Below, piece by piece: positions 7,640 to 16,344 of a stretch of 64,000 nt of DNA; the first letter of the stretch is position 1, and every line of letters starts with the position of its first letter. The translations under genes were made by a program, and so were the position numbers. The notes beneath the pieces were generated by a model. The model worked only from the letters and a program-made list of their open reading frames with translations. It searched no databases and was not told the origin of the DNA. Origin of the DNA: Kribbella jiaozuonensis (lineage in GTDB: Bacteria; Actinomycetota; Actinomycetes; Propionibacteriales; Kribbellaceae); contig NZ_SZPZ01000004.1 of NCBI RefSeq assembly GCF_005233875.1, forward strand, positions 248,001-312,000, read 5' to 3'.

Positions 7640-8977
7640 ATGCGGATCCCGACGTACAAGGCCGTGGTCGACTCGCTGGCTGCGCAGATCCGGAGCGGAC
7701 GATGGCCGGCCGGTCACCGGCTACCCACGCATCGCCGGCTCGCAGCCGACGAGGGAATCGCCATCGTCACCGCCTCACGCGTGTACGCCGAACTCGAAGC
7801 GATGGGCCTGGTCAGCTCCGAGCAGGGCCGGGGTACGTTCGTCCGCGATCTCGCCGCCGTGTCCGGCGAGGAGATCGATCAACGGGCCGTGGCCGTCGAC
7901 GCCATCGATCTGAGCTTCAACTCGCCGTCGGTTCCCGGCCAGGCCGATCTGCTGCGCCAGGCGTTGCGGGATCTCGCCGGAGCCGGCGACCTCGATGCGC
8001 TCCTGCGCTATCAACCACATCGCGGGAGGGCGCAGGACCGTGACGCGGTCGCCCGCCACCTGCGCCGCCGGGGACTCGACGTCGGCCGCGAAAGGGTCCT
8101 AATTGTCAACGGCGCCCAGCAGGGTCTCGCGGTCACGGCGATGGCCCTGTTCGAACCGGGCGATGTGATCGCGGTCGACGCCCTCACCTATCCCGGCTTC
8201 ATCGTGCTCGCACGGACGCTCAGACTTGAGTTGGCACCACTGCCGGCCACCGCGGCCGGGCCGGATCTCGACGCGCTCGAAGAGCTGTGCCGGCGCCGCC
8301 GGGTCCGCGCCGTCTACACGATGCCGACCCTGCACAACCCGCTCGGCTGGGTGTACGACGAACCCCAGCGCGCGCGGCTCGTCTCGATCGCGAGCCGGTA
8401 CGGCGTCTCGATCATCGAGGACGCGTCGTACGCGTACCTGGTCGAACACGCCCCACCACCGCTGGCGATGCTTGCGCCCGACATCACCGTCTACGTGTCA
8501 GGCCTGTCGAAGAGCGTCGCAACCGGCTTGCGGATCGGCTTCATCGCCGCGCCCGCGATGCTCGTGCCGACGCTGGAGCGTGTCATCCGGGCAACAACGT
8601 GGAACACCCCGGCGCTGACGGCAACGATCGCCGGCAGGTGGCTGGATGACGGCACCGTCGACCGTCTCGAAGTGGAGAAGCGCAACGACGCCCGTCGGCG
8701 GCAGTCCGTCGCCGCGGAGATCCTCGCCGGGCTGCCGTACGTCGGGCATCCCTCGTCGTACTTCGTTTGGTTGCCTCTGGCCCCGGACGCACGCCCGGAC
8801 CGGATCGTCGCAGCTCTGGCCGCACGCCGAGTCGCGGTCTCCACCGCCGAGCCGTTCGCAACCACACCGACCGTGCCGCACGCCCTACGCCTGGCACTCG
8901 GTTCGGTCAGCATCGCCGACCTCCGCAAGGCCCTGCACGCCGTCCGCGCCGAAGCCGACCGCGACCCCTTCACCTGA
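7640..8977 (+). CDS. MocR-type GntR regulator with aminotransferase-like domain
   Basis: 445-aa fusion. The N-terminal GntR winged helix is at about residues 1-68 (LPTHRRLAADEGIAIVTASRVYAEL region). A fold-type I aminotransferase-like domain follows from about 90, with the PLP-binding Lys291 in YVSGLSKSVATGLRIG, Asp261 in the IIEDASYAYL strand and Asn-Pro in PTLHNPLG. MocR proteins (PdxR, GabR, TauR) use PLP adducts to sense amines or amino acids and bind close to their own promoter. No PLP biosynthesis genes are adjacent, so a PdxR role is not supported. The neighbouring DJ-1-like gene is the likeliest divergent target. Confidence 0.92.
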   Translation: MRIPTYKAVVDSLAAQIRSGRWPAGHRLPTHRRLAADEGIAIVTASRVYAELEAMGLVSSEQGRGTFVRDLAAVSGEEIDQRAVAVDAIDLSFNSPSVPGQADLLRQALRDLAGAGDLDALLRYQPHRGRAQDRDAVARHLRRRGLDVGRERVLIVNGAQQGLAVTAMALFEPGDVIAVDALTYPGFIVLARTLRLELAPLPATAAGPDLDALEELCRRRRVRAVYTMPTLHNPLGWVYDEPQRARLVSIASRYGVSIIEDASYAYLVEHAPPPLAMLAPDITVYVSGLSKSVATGLRIGFIAAPAMLVPTLERVIRATTWNTPALTATIAGRWLDDGTVDRLEVEKRNDARRRQSVAAEILAGLPYVGHPSSYFVWLPLAPDARPDRIVAALAARRVAVSTAEPFATTPTVPHALRLALGSVSIADLRKALHAVRAEADRDPFT

Positions 8978-8991
8978 CCAAGACCGTCGGA

Positions 8992-11900
8992 CTACAGCGT
9001 GAAACTGAACCGGGCAACGATGCGGCCCCAGCGCTGATAGGGCTCGAGTTGAGTCAGCTGGGTGGCGGGCAGGCAGGCGGCCAGCGAGCGATGCATGTTC
9101 GCCCAGACCGCTGAGTCGATCCGCTCCGGATCGTTCGGCAGATCGAGATCCGACGGGACGAGTCTCCCTGTCGGGCTCGCCGCGGTCGACGGCGCAAGTG
9201 CGGCAACGAAGTCCGGCCAGAGGTGGATGCCGTGCTTGCCTGCGTCGTCCTGCAGAGCCACCAGGACACGGTCGACCATCGTCGGATACCCGGCGGCCAC
9301 GGCGAGCAGAGTCAGAACCACCTGGTACTCCCCCGGCTGCCGATTGACTCCGAGAAATCGCGAGCGTGAGCCCACGTGCTGGGTGGCCCTGATCAGGCGG
9401 TACGTGTTGATCAATCGTTTCGCTGCTCGTGGGCTGTCCACCAGCGGGCCGAGCTGCTGAGCGAATGTGACCTCACCCGGCGTCAGGTCGATCTGCTGGC
9501 CGTGCAAACCTGCTGCCGCCGATCCGGGCTGGACGTCCAACGGAGCACGGGTCGGCGCGCGATCGCCGCCGGGAGACTCGCCGGACGTGGCACGTCGGGT
9601 CGTTCCGAGCTGTGCGTCGCCGGGAGATGTCAGCGTCGGAACTGCCGTCGTCGGTGCGAGGCTGGCGATGAGCCGCGCGTACCCCGTGGGCTCCATGGCC
9701 GGCAGGGTCAGCGGTATCTGGAAGATCTTCTCGAGGTACTCGATCGGCATCGCCCGCAGGTACGGATCGGTGCCCGGCTCGCCCGTGGTGACGAGCTCTC
9801 GGTACTGGTGACGCAGGCTTCGCTCCAGCCAGCGCGGGTCGACGCCGACCACCACGACGAACAGTTCGAGTGCGAGGAGCAGGTGAACAGCTTCGAGGAC
9901 CTCCAGCACCTTGCTCGGTGCGCATCGGTCGAGGTCGTCGATGTAGAGGACCACCCGATCGGCGGCCGGCCAGCCGGGCGTCTGCGTCGCCTGCGTCCGG
10001 TACGCGAGCAACTGAGCGTCCAGCAGCCGGAAGTCGCGGTGCAGCATGCCGACCACACCTTGGTGCTTCTGATAACCGGCGGCACGATCGGCGAGAAAGT
10101 CGTACAGCCTGCGGCCGACGGTCAGCGCCTCCGCCGCGGCTTCGCTGGCAGCGATCTTCTCGTCGAGGGCAGCGATCGCCTGGGTCGCTTGCGCGATCTC
10201 GTGATCCTTCGCGGTCAGGGTCACGTCGAGGATCCGCTCCTCGCGCTCGCGCCGAGACCGGAGCTTCGCCTCAACCTCAGCGCTGGCGTGAATAGCTGAC
10301 TCGATCACCTTCAAGGCGCGGTTCACCTGCCGGGCCGCGGGCCGGATCCAGCCGACCACGGCAACGACGATCGCGGCGACGGAACCGGCCCCGGTCACGA
10401 GCGATCCCAGCCACGACACGCTTGGCCGCACTATCAACGCAGCGGTGGCGAGGGCAAGAACGAAGAACGTCGCCGCCAGCGCAACGGTCCAGGTCTTGTG
10501 CCGGACCAGTCGCCAGACCGTCGGCAGGTACCCGCTTGTGGTCCGGAGCTCGGCTGCGAGACCCTGCAGTTCGCTGACCGCCGGCTTGACCTTGAGCTCC
10601 GTCGCGACTCGGTCGAGGGCCCGGCGTACGGTCGTGTCCTCCGCCAGCGCACCCGCGACGTCGGTGAACCTCGCTTTCTGAACGCTCTGCATCCGCTGCT
10701 GGGTCGCCTGGTCGCGGCGCCTGGCCAGCGCTGCGCGCTCGGTGGTCAGGTGTACGCGCTCGGCATCGAGCGCGGCCTTCGCCCCACGATAGGTCTCGAG
10801 CTGGGACAGCAGATCCCTGCGCTCGGTCTGCATCGGATCACCCTTGCGCAGTACCCACTGAGCGCGCTCCGTCTCGTCGATCGGTTCAGGATCCACGAGA
10901 CGCTCGAAGATCTCGATGGCCAGACTCGACCAGAGACTCGAGTCCGAGTAATGCCAGGCGTTGAACCTGATCTGGATCACGTTGAGCGGTTTGGGGTCCT
11001 GGCTGCCGGCAGTCGACGGCGTGGTGAGTTCCGCGACCCGCTGGCGCATCTTGTCCATGAAGAAGCTCTTGCCGCTGCCCCATTCGCCGAACAGGCCGAC
11101 GGCGAGTGGCGGCTTCACGACGGGATCGGTGATCACCGCGCAGACCGCATTCACCTCACCCTGGATGCCGAGTTGGTCGTCCCCGCTCGCCTGGTCGTTC
11201 CGGTACCCGTACCCGAACTGGATCTCGCGCAGCACCGTCGACAACGCCGAGCCGACCGGAGCCGCCACCTCGTCGATCTCGAGCAGGAGTGGTGTCCACA
11301 CGCCGGCCGCCGCCATGGCCTGGTGCAACGTGGGGTCGGCAAGCGCGAGTCCGATCAGGAACAGCCGCCCGTCGAGTACGCCGTGCGCGGACTGTGCGAG
11401 CGCGCCGCGATCGTAGCCATTGGCAACATTCTCTGCCCACTCCGGCCAGGTGAGTCGGGTCGCGCCGGGCACGGGTGTGAGGACCGCGGCGCCGAGGCGA
11501 TGGTCGGCGTACTCCGGGTGCCGCTGCGCGATCGCCCGGACGATGGTGAACGAGGACAGGGTGTCCGGCGTGGACGACAACTCTCTCGCAACCGCCTGCA
11601 GCGACTCGGACAACGGAGGCCGCTCGGCCCGGCTCTCGCTCGTACTCGGAGGAAAGCGGTCGATGTCCGCAAGGACGATCGCGTAGTCGAGCTCCTTCAG
11701 CCGCTCCGGCAAGAGCCCGCCGGGCTGGTCGCGGCCGTCGCGGATGATCGCGGTGGCAATGTCCTGCAGATCGATCGGGGGCTGAGGCGGACGATCGGCC
11801 AGATACCTCCGCATCGCCCGCTCGAACTCGTCATGAAGGCCTGCCGGCCCGGACGCCGTGCTTTCCGGAACGCTCGTCAGTGACAGCGCCTTGAACAGTT

Positions 11901-12132
11901 CCGACTGCCGTACTCCGCCGACCTCCAGAGCAGCGTTGATCTTCGGATCGAGCAGCATCAGCACCAACAGGGCCGTCGACCGCGTGACGAGCGTCGTGTT
12001 GCTGACCCCGGCGTCATGCCGAACCCGCTGTACGGCGGCCGCAAGCCCCGCGAACTCCCCGATCCGATGGTCCTCCGAGTGACCGGTCTCCGTGATGAGT
12101 TCCTGCAGCGTTTCTGTGCGCTCGGCGGCCAT
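8992..12132 (-). CDS. KAP family P-loop NTPase with internal membrane segments
   Basis: About 1046 aa. Walker A is GEWGSGKS near residue 350 and Walker B is LYIDDLDRC near residue 732; the KAP feature of two membrane helices inserted between them is visible at about 547-595 (TVALAATFFVLALATAALIV and SLVTGAGSVAAIVVAVVGWI). Long charged helical stretches flank the membrane part. The N-terminal 320 residues contain repeats resembling Clp-N (for example DGRLFLIGLALADPTLHQAM), an inference from pattern only. ATG 12132 is chosen; GTG 12138 is close. The gene begins 8 bp after the stop of the small membrane protein, and is last in a four-gene operon. KAP NTPases are linked to membrane-associated complexes and phage exclusion. 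Confidence 0.9.
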   Translation of the reverse strand: MAAERTETLQELITETGHSEDHRIGEFAGLAAAVQRVRHDAGVSNTTLVTRSTALLVLMLLDPKINAALEVGGVRQSELFKALSLTSVPESTASGPAGLHDEFERAMRRYLADRPPQPPIDLQDIATAIIRDGRDQPGGLLPERLKELDYAIVLADIDRFPPSTSESRAERPPLSESLQAVARELSSTPDTLSSFTIVRAIAQRHPEYADHRLGAAVLTPVPGATRLTWPEWAENVANGYDRGALAQSAHGVLDGRLFLIGLALADPTLHQAMAAAGVWTPLLLEIDEVAAPVGSALSTVLREIQFGYGYRNDQASGDDQLGIQGEVNAVCAVITDPVVKPPLAVGLFGEWGSGKSFFMDKMRQRVAELTTPSTAGSQDPKPLNVIQIRFNAWHYSDSSLWSSLAIEIFERLVDPEPIDETERAQWVLRKGDPMQTERRDLLSQLETYRGAKAALDAERVHLTTERAALARRRDQATQQRMQSVQKARFTDVAGALAEDTTVRRALDRVATELKVKPAVSELQGLAAELRTTSGYLPTVWRLVRHKTWTVALAATFFVLALATAALIVRPSVSWLGSLVTGAGSVAAIVVAVVGWIRPAARQVNRALKVIESAIHASAEVEAKLRSRREREERILDVTLTAKDHEIAQATQAIAALDEKIAASEAAAEALTVGRRLYDFLADRAAGYQKHQGVVGMLHRDFRLLDAQLLAYRTQATQTPGWPAADRVVLYIDDLDRCAPSKVLEVLEAVHLLLALELFVVVVGVDPRWLERSLRHQYRELVTTGEPGTDPYLRAMPIEYLEKIFQIPLTLPAMEPTGYARLIASLAPTTAVPTLTSPGDAQLGTTRRATSGESPGGDRAPTRAPLDVQPGSAAAGLHGQQIDLTPGEVTFAQQLGPLVDSPRAAKRLINTYRLIRATQHVGSRSRFLGVNRQPGEYQVVLTLLAVAAGYPTMVDRVLVALQDDAGKHGIHLWPDFVAALAPSTAASPTGRLVPSDLDLPNDPERIDSAVWANMHRSLAACLPATQLTQLEPYQRWGRIVARFSFTL

Positions 12133-12140
12133 GGACACCG

Positions 12141-12392
12141 TCAACCACTCGTTGCCGTGGCCCGCTGCCATTCGTGGCGGGCGGCCGCGCCGAGGGCGAT
12201 AGCGATGACGCCGAGGACGGCGACTATCACCCATTCCAGGGTTCCGCTGCCGTTGTCGGGGTCCCAGCCGGTGAGGAGTTCGATCCATTCGCGGCTGATC
12301 ACCGTCACGAGGGCGAGCACCAGTGCTGCAACGGAGAAACCGGCCTGCCACCAGAACCGGGGTCGGACCGCCGGACGCGATTGCTTCATCAC
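12141..12392 (-). CDS. Small two-helix membrane protein in KAP operon
   Basis: 83 aa, basic N-terminus (MMKQSRPAVRPRFWW), two hydrophobic helices (about 17-34 and 51-70) joined by an acidic loop WDPDNGSGTLEW, and a basic tail. The start overlaps the stop of the propeller gene in an ATGA, and the stop is just before the KAP start, so translation of the three is coupled. No known family recognised. A role as membrane anchor or partner of the KAP membrane segments is inference. Confidence 0.75.
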   Translation of the reverse strand: MMKQSRPAVRPRFWWQAGFSVAALVLALVTVISREWIELLTGWDPDNGSGTLEWVIVAVLGVIAIALGAAARHEWQRATATSG

Positions 12393-14638
12393 AATCCCCT
12401 CTCCTTCAAAGGCATCTCAGGACCGACCTGGGTCGCCAGCTCCCACACGCCGCGGCTACGAGTTCCGACGCGAAGGAGCTGCTCACCTTCGTGGAAGACA
12501 AGGTCCACCGCCAGACAGTTCGGCAGCCCTGTTCCGTACACCGCCCAACTGCCGCCGGCGTCACGTGACTCGAACACTCCGACGTCACAAGCGACCCACA
12601 CCCGATCGTTCTCCGTCGGATGGCAGACGACAGCGTTCACCGGAATGGCGGGCAGATCCGCGGTCACGTCCGTCCACGTGGCGCCTGCGTCGTCGGAGCG
12701 GAACACCGCGCCCGGGTTCGAGAACGTCGCCCAGTACCGGTTCGCGTTCTGCGGATCGACCAACAGGTCGCTGATCCAGCCGCTCCTCGGCCGAAGGAGC
12801 ATGTCGGCCTCGCTCCATTTCGCGTTGTCGAACTGGATGCGGAACACGTCCCCCTGGATCGTGGCGACCAGAACCGTGTCCTGATCCGGGATCGCGAGCG
12901 CCGAGGCGATGGATCGCTGACCGCCGGCCAGATCCACGTCCGACCAGGTGTCGCCGGCGTCCCTCGACAGATGAACGGTGTGCCCGGCCTTGACCACGAC
13001 CGAACCGTTCACCTCGACCGGCGGATAGAACAGCTGCAGCGGCGTATCGGCATCGGGGGGCGTCACGTTCTCCCAGCTGTCCGCATCCCCGCGATGCCGC
13101 GAGCGCTCCAGGTACATGTGGAAGTACGAGTGATAGCAGACGTCGGGCGCCGACAGATCGGTAGCGCAGTCCCCGCCATCGCCCAGGCCCACCTGCGACC
13201 ACTCGTCGGGTCCCTCCCGGCGGATCGTCCCGTTGTCCTGCAGCCCGGCCAGCAACCAAGTGGCGTCGTCCGGGCGCTGGGCAAGGTACTCGACCTCGCT
13301 GATCGCGAGACCCGCGTTCAGCGAGGTCCACGACGTACCGCGATCCGGACTGCGGAAGATCCCGCCGTCGCAGCCGGCGTAGATGACGTCCGGATCCGTG
13401 GGATCGAAGGCCATCGTGTGCTGGTCCGGGTGGATCGAGTCTCCGTGACCGATCCGGGTGGAGATGTCACTCCACTTCCACTCGTCGTTGGTGCGTACCC
13501 CCTTCACGAGCTCCTTCGCGCCTAGGTAGATGGTGTCGGCCTCCGCGATCGCGAGGTACCAGTCGTAGAAGGCCTGATCCACGCTGAGGACGTTGTCCAC
13601 AAGCTGCCCGAGCCGGAACGACGGGAGATCGACGCTTTCCCAGGGCGCGTTCCGGCCCTGCCGATGCCACAGCCGGGCGCGGCCGTGCGTCGCGGCGAAG
13701 ACGAACGCCTGCCCAGGATCCGAGGGCACGTGCGCGACGGCCATCCGCTCCGAGCGTGTGTCGAGTGCGGGAAGGCCCGGTAGATCCACCTTGTTGAAGG
13801 CGCCGCCGTTCTTAGCAGCGAAGAGACCGTCCGGCGCTGCGAGCAGAATCTCCTCCACTCCCGAATGGTGCTTGGCCAACGAGACATCCCAGGTCATTCC
13901 CCGGTGCAGCAACGACCAGGTCGCACCGCCGTCCGGGGACTCGGCCGCGCCGCCGGTAGTCGCGACGAGCAACCGCCCACCGCCCGCCGGGTCCACGACG
14001 AGCCGGTAGAAGCCGACCTCCGCGAACACCTGCTCGGCGATCTGCGTCCAGCTCGCACCGCCGTCGTGCGACACCAGAATTCCCTGGCCGAGATGGAAGT
14101 ACTCCGAGTTCCCCTCGCCGGTTCCCGCGTAGACCGTGGATCCGTCGGACGGGTCGAAGGCCAGCGCGCCGATCGACAGCGTCGGCTGGTCGTCAGTACG
14201 TGGCGTCCAGTTCGCGCCACCGTCGCGCGACTGCCAGATACCGCCCGCAGCGCTACCGATCAGGAGCCGGCGCGAGTCGCTGGGATCGACAGCGATCGCC
14301 GATATCCGTCCAGCTACTGTGACGGCGCTTCCGGGACCTGTGCCGTACGTCTGCCCGTTCGGGATCCCACTTGGCCCCAACGGACGCCACACCAGGTCGG
14401 GCGACGGCGGTGCTGCCGCAAGGAGCGTTGCACGCTCGCGCATCGCGTGACCGTACGACTGAGCTGTCGTCCGCTCTTCGGCGATCGCGAGTGGTTTCGC
14501 CTCGCGGCTCAGTCCCCGTGCGTCGAGAAACGCCGCCTCCCGGAGGAAGATCTTCCGCTGAACAGGCTGCTCACCGTTGGCTCCCTCTTTTGCCGCCTTC
14601 CCCGCCCCACGCTCCTGAAGCTCGATCGGACCCTTCAT
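12389..14638 (-). CDS. Cytoplasmic Asp-box (BNR/sortilin-like) beta-propeller protein
   Basis: 749 aa with seven Asp-box motifs of the form S-x-D-x-G-x-x-W: SRDGGANW, SHDGGASW, SPDGGATW, SPDRGTSW, SRDAGDTW, SDDAGATW, SRDAGGSW. This predicts one or two propellers of the sialidase/VPS10/xyloglucanase fold. No signal peptide or membrane segment is seen, unusual because bacterial relatives are mostly secreted; sialidase catalytic residues (Arg triad, Tyr/Glu) were not identified, so a recognition or scaffold role is more likely than an enzyme. ATG 14638 has a GGGGGGG site 7 nt upstream; the longer open frame to 14686 overlaps nothing useful. Coupled by ATGA to the downstream membrane protein. Confidence 0.85.
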   Translation of the reverse strand: MKGPIELQERGAGKAAKEGANGEQPVQRKIFLREAAFLDARGLSREAKPLAIAEERTTAQSYGHAMRERATLLAAAPPSPDLVWRPLGPSGIPNGQTYGTGPGSAVTVAGRISAIAVDPSDSRRLLIGSAAGGIWQSRDGGANWTPRTDDQPTLSIGALAFDPSDGSTVYAGTGEGNSEYFHLGQGILVSHDGGASWTQIAEQVFAEVGFYRLVVDPAGGGRLLVATTGGAAESPDGGATWSLLHRGMTWDVSLAKHHSGVEEILLAAPDGLFAAKNGGAFNKVDLPGLPALDTRSERMAVAHVPSDPGQAFVFAATHGRARLWHRQGRNAPWESVDLPSFRLGQLVDNVLSVDQAFYDWYLAIAEADTIYLGAKELVKGVRTNDEWKWSDISTRIGHGDSIHPDQHTMAFDPTDPDVIYAGCDGGIFRSPDRGTSWTSLNAGLAISEVEYLAQRPDDATWLLAGLQDNGTIRREGPDEWSQVGLGDGGDCATDLSAPDVCYHSYFHMYLERSRHRGDADSWENVTPPDADTPLQLFYPPVEVNGSVVVKAGHTVHLSRDAGDTWSDVDLAGGQRSIASALAIPDQDTVLVATIQGDVFRIQFDNAKWSEADMLLRPRSGWISDLLVDPQNANRYWATFSNPGAVFRSDDAGATWTDVTADLPAIPVNAVVCHPTENDRVWVACDVGVFESRDAGGSWAVYGTGLPNCLAVDLVFHEGEQLLRVGTRSRGVWELATQVGPEMPLKERGL

Positions 14639-14661
14639 CTGGACGCCCCCCCTACAAATAC

Positions 14662-14883
14662 CTACTGCTGATCGTCCGCCTCGCACTCGGCGGGTGAAGA
14701 CACCTCGTCCGGATCGAGCTCATCGTCGTCCGACTCATCCGCCGCCTCGTCAGCGGAAGACTCGTCAGCTGCAGGCTCGTCGTCGAGCGGGAGCTCGCGT
14801 CTGCCGTCCAACCCGCGCGAGTCCTCGAACTGACGACGCCGGTCTTCCGCCCGCCCACCCGGCTCGTGATGTCTGTTCCCCAT
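14662..14883 (-). CDS. Acidic 73-aa protein, first gene of KAP operon
   Basis: The first half is basic and Gly/Arg-rich (MGNRHHEPGGRAEDRRRQ); the second half is a nearly continuous run of Asp, Glu, Ser and Ala. It is predicted to be disordered. The start has AGGGGGA 5 nt upstream. It ends 23 bp before the propeller gene and probably opens the operon. No family recognised. Confidence 0.6.
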   Translation of the reverse strand: MGNRHHEPGGRAEDRRRQFEDSRGLDGRRELPLDDEPAADESSADEAADESDDDELDPDEVSSPAECEADDQQ

Positions 14884-15037
14884 GCGATCCCCCTGGTGCC
14901 GCCCGCAGTACGGCCGGCACCGATGTCCCCCCGGTGCAGTCCGCTCCCGCCGTCGACGGCGTACGACTCAGCCTGGCACCGCCCACCACACCGCGCAAGC
15001 CTCCGGCTACACACGTCCACGAGCGCGCTAGTAGTGG

Positions 15038-15388
15038 TCAGGGGGCCAGTGCGACGATGTCGATTTCGACGACCGAGCCGTACGGCAGCTCGGCCACCTC
15101 GACCACGGTCCGCGCCGGGCGGGGCTCGGACCACACCTCGCAGAACTGCGCGTTGGCCTCGTCCCGCAAGGTGATGTCGGTCAGGTAGTACGTCGCCTTG
15201 ACGACGTCCTCGACCCGGGCGTTCACGGTCGCGAGCCGGCGCCGTACCGTCTCCATGGCCTCCGTCAGCGCCTCGGCCCGGCCACCGACGACAACGCCGT
15301 CGGGCCGCAGTGGCAGCGAGCCCGACACGAATACCAATCCGCCCGCGACCACGGCATCGCTGTAGGGGTGTGCCTCGATGCCGCTCAT
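15038..15388 (-). CDS. RidA family enamine/imine deaminase
   Basis: 116-aa YjgF/YER057c/UK114 protein that hydrolyses reactive 2-aminoacrylate-type enamines released by PLP dehydratases. Family features are FVSGSLPLRPDG and the C-terminal VEVAELPYGSVVEIDIVA, although the canonical Arg-x-x-x-[x]-Val region is REARTVV-like here as RPARTVVEV (Arg retained). Its start overlaps the stop of the dehydratase gene (ATGA). Placement directly after a PLP dehydratase fits its biochemical role exactly. Confidence 0.92.
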   Translation of the reverse strand: MSGIEAHPYSDAVVAGGLVFVSGSLPLRPDGVVVGGRAEALTEAMETVRRRLATVNARVEDVVKATYYLTDITLRDEANAQFCEVWSEPRPARTVVEVAELPYGSVVEIDIVALAP

Positions 15389-16344
15389 GACTCGAGCACC
15401 GATGCAAGCAGCTTCGGATCGATCGATCCGCCGGACACGATGGCAGCGGCGCCCGGCCCGACGGGCACCTTGTCGTTCAGCCACGCGGCCACCGCCGCGG
15501 CACCGGCCGGTTCGGCGACAAGCCGGCCCTCGATCGCCAAATACCGTACGGCGGCGAGGATCTGCTCGTCGGTGACGGTGACGATCTCGTCCACGTAGCG
15601 GCGGATGTGCTCCCACGGATGAACGCCGAGCACATTCGTACGCAGACCGTCGGCCACCGTGCGATAGGTACGGCGAGGCTCCCACGTGATCCGTTGCCCG
15701 AGCCACAGGCTCTGCGCCGCATCCGCGGCCAGCTCGGGTTCCACCCCGATCACCCGGACCTCCGGACGCAACGCCTTGATCGCCGTCGCCATTCCGGCGA
15801 CAAGACCGCCACCGGAGACCGGAACCACGATGCTCTCGAGCTCGGGCACCTGCTCGAGCAACTCCAGCCCGACCGTCCCCTGCCCTGCGATAACACGTGG
15901 ATCGTCGTACGGCGGAACGTGGACGTATCCCTTCGCAGCGAGCTCCAGCGGCCGGGTGTCACGTTCGGCCGGCGGCACCAACTCAACCTCGACGCCGAGC
16001 GCCCGGACCGCGGCGACCTTGTGGGCGGGTGCCGCGTCCGGCATCACGATCACCGCGCGCAGATCGAATCGGCGGGCCAGCCAGGCGACCGCCCGCGCGT
16101 GGTTGCCCGAGGACTGCGCGACGATGCCGTTTGTACGCGCGCGGTCCATGACCTGGGCGATCATGTTGTAGGCGCCGCGGAGCTTGAACGCTCCGGTCGG
16201 CTGCAGCGATTCGGCCTTGCAACGCAGTACGAGCTTAGGCTCCTCGGGATGCGGGAGGTCGACGATCGGCGTACGGACGGCAACACCGGCGATCCGGTCC
16301 GCGGCCGCGCGGATCTCGTTGAGCCCTACCAATTCCGCGGTCAT
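15385..16344 (-). CDS. PLP-dependent threonine/serine dehydratase-like enzyme
   Basis: 319-aa fold-type II PLP enzyme. Lys54 in PTGAFKLRGAYN is the Schiff-base lysine, SSGNHA (79-83) binds the carboxylate, and PVSGGGLVAG is the glycine loop for the phosphate. No ACT domain is present, so it resembles catabolic rather than feedback-regulated biosynthetic dehydratases; serine/threonine dehydratase, threo-hydroxyaspartate dehydratase or diaminopropionate-type substrates are possible. It overlaps the D-aminoacylase-like gene upstream (ATGA) and RidA downstream, forming a three-gene coupled operon. Confidence 0.93.
   Translation of the reverse strand: MTAELVGLNEIRAAADRIAGVAVRTPIVDLPHPEEPKLVLRCKAESLQPTGAFKLRGAYNMIAQVMDRARTNGIVAQSSGNHARAVAWLARRFDLRAVIVMPDAAPAHKVAAVRALGVEVELVPPAERDTRPLELAAKGYVHVPPYDDPRVIAGQGTVGLELLEQVPELESIVVPVSGGGLVAGMATAIKALRPEVRVIGVEPELAADAAQSLWLGQRITWEPRRTYRTVADGLRTNVLGVHPWEHIRRYVDEIVTVTDEQILAAVRYLAIEGRLVAEPAGAAAVAAWLNDKVPVGPGAAAIVSGGSIDPKLLASVLES

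Noticed and set aside
12133..12351. N-terminal extension of the KAP protein to 12351
   Set aside because: It would overlap the coupled 83-aa membrane protein almost completely and is Arg/Pro-rich without similarity.
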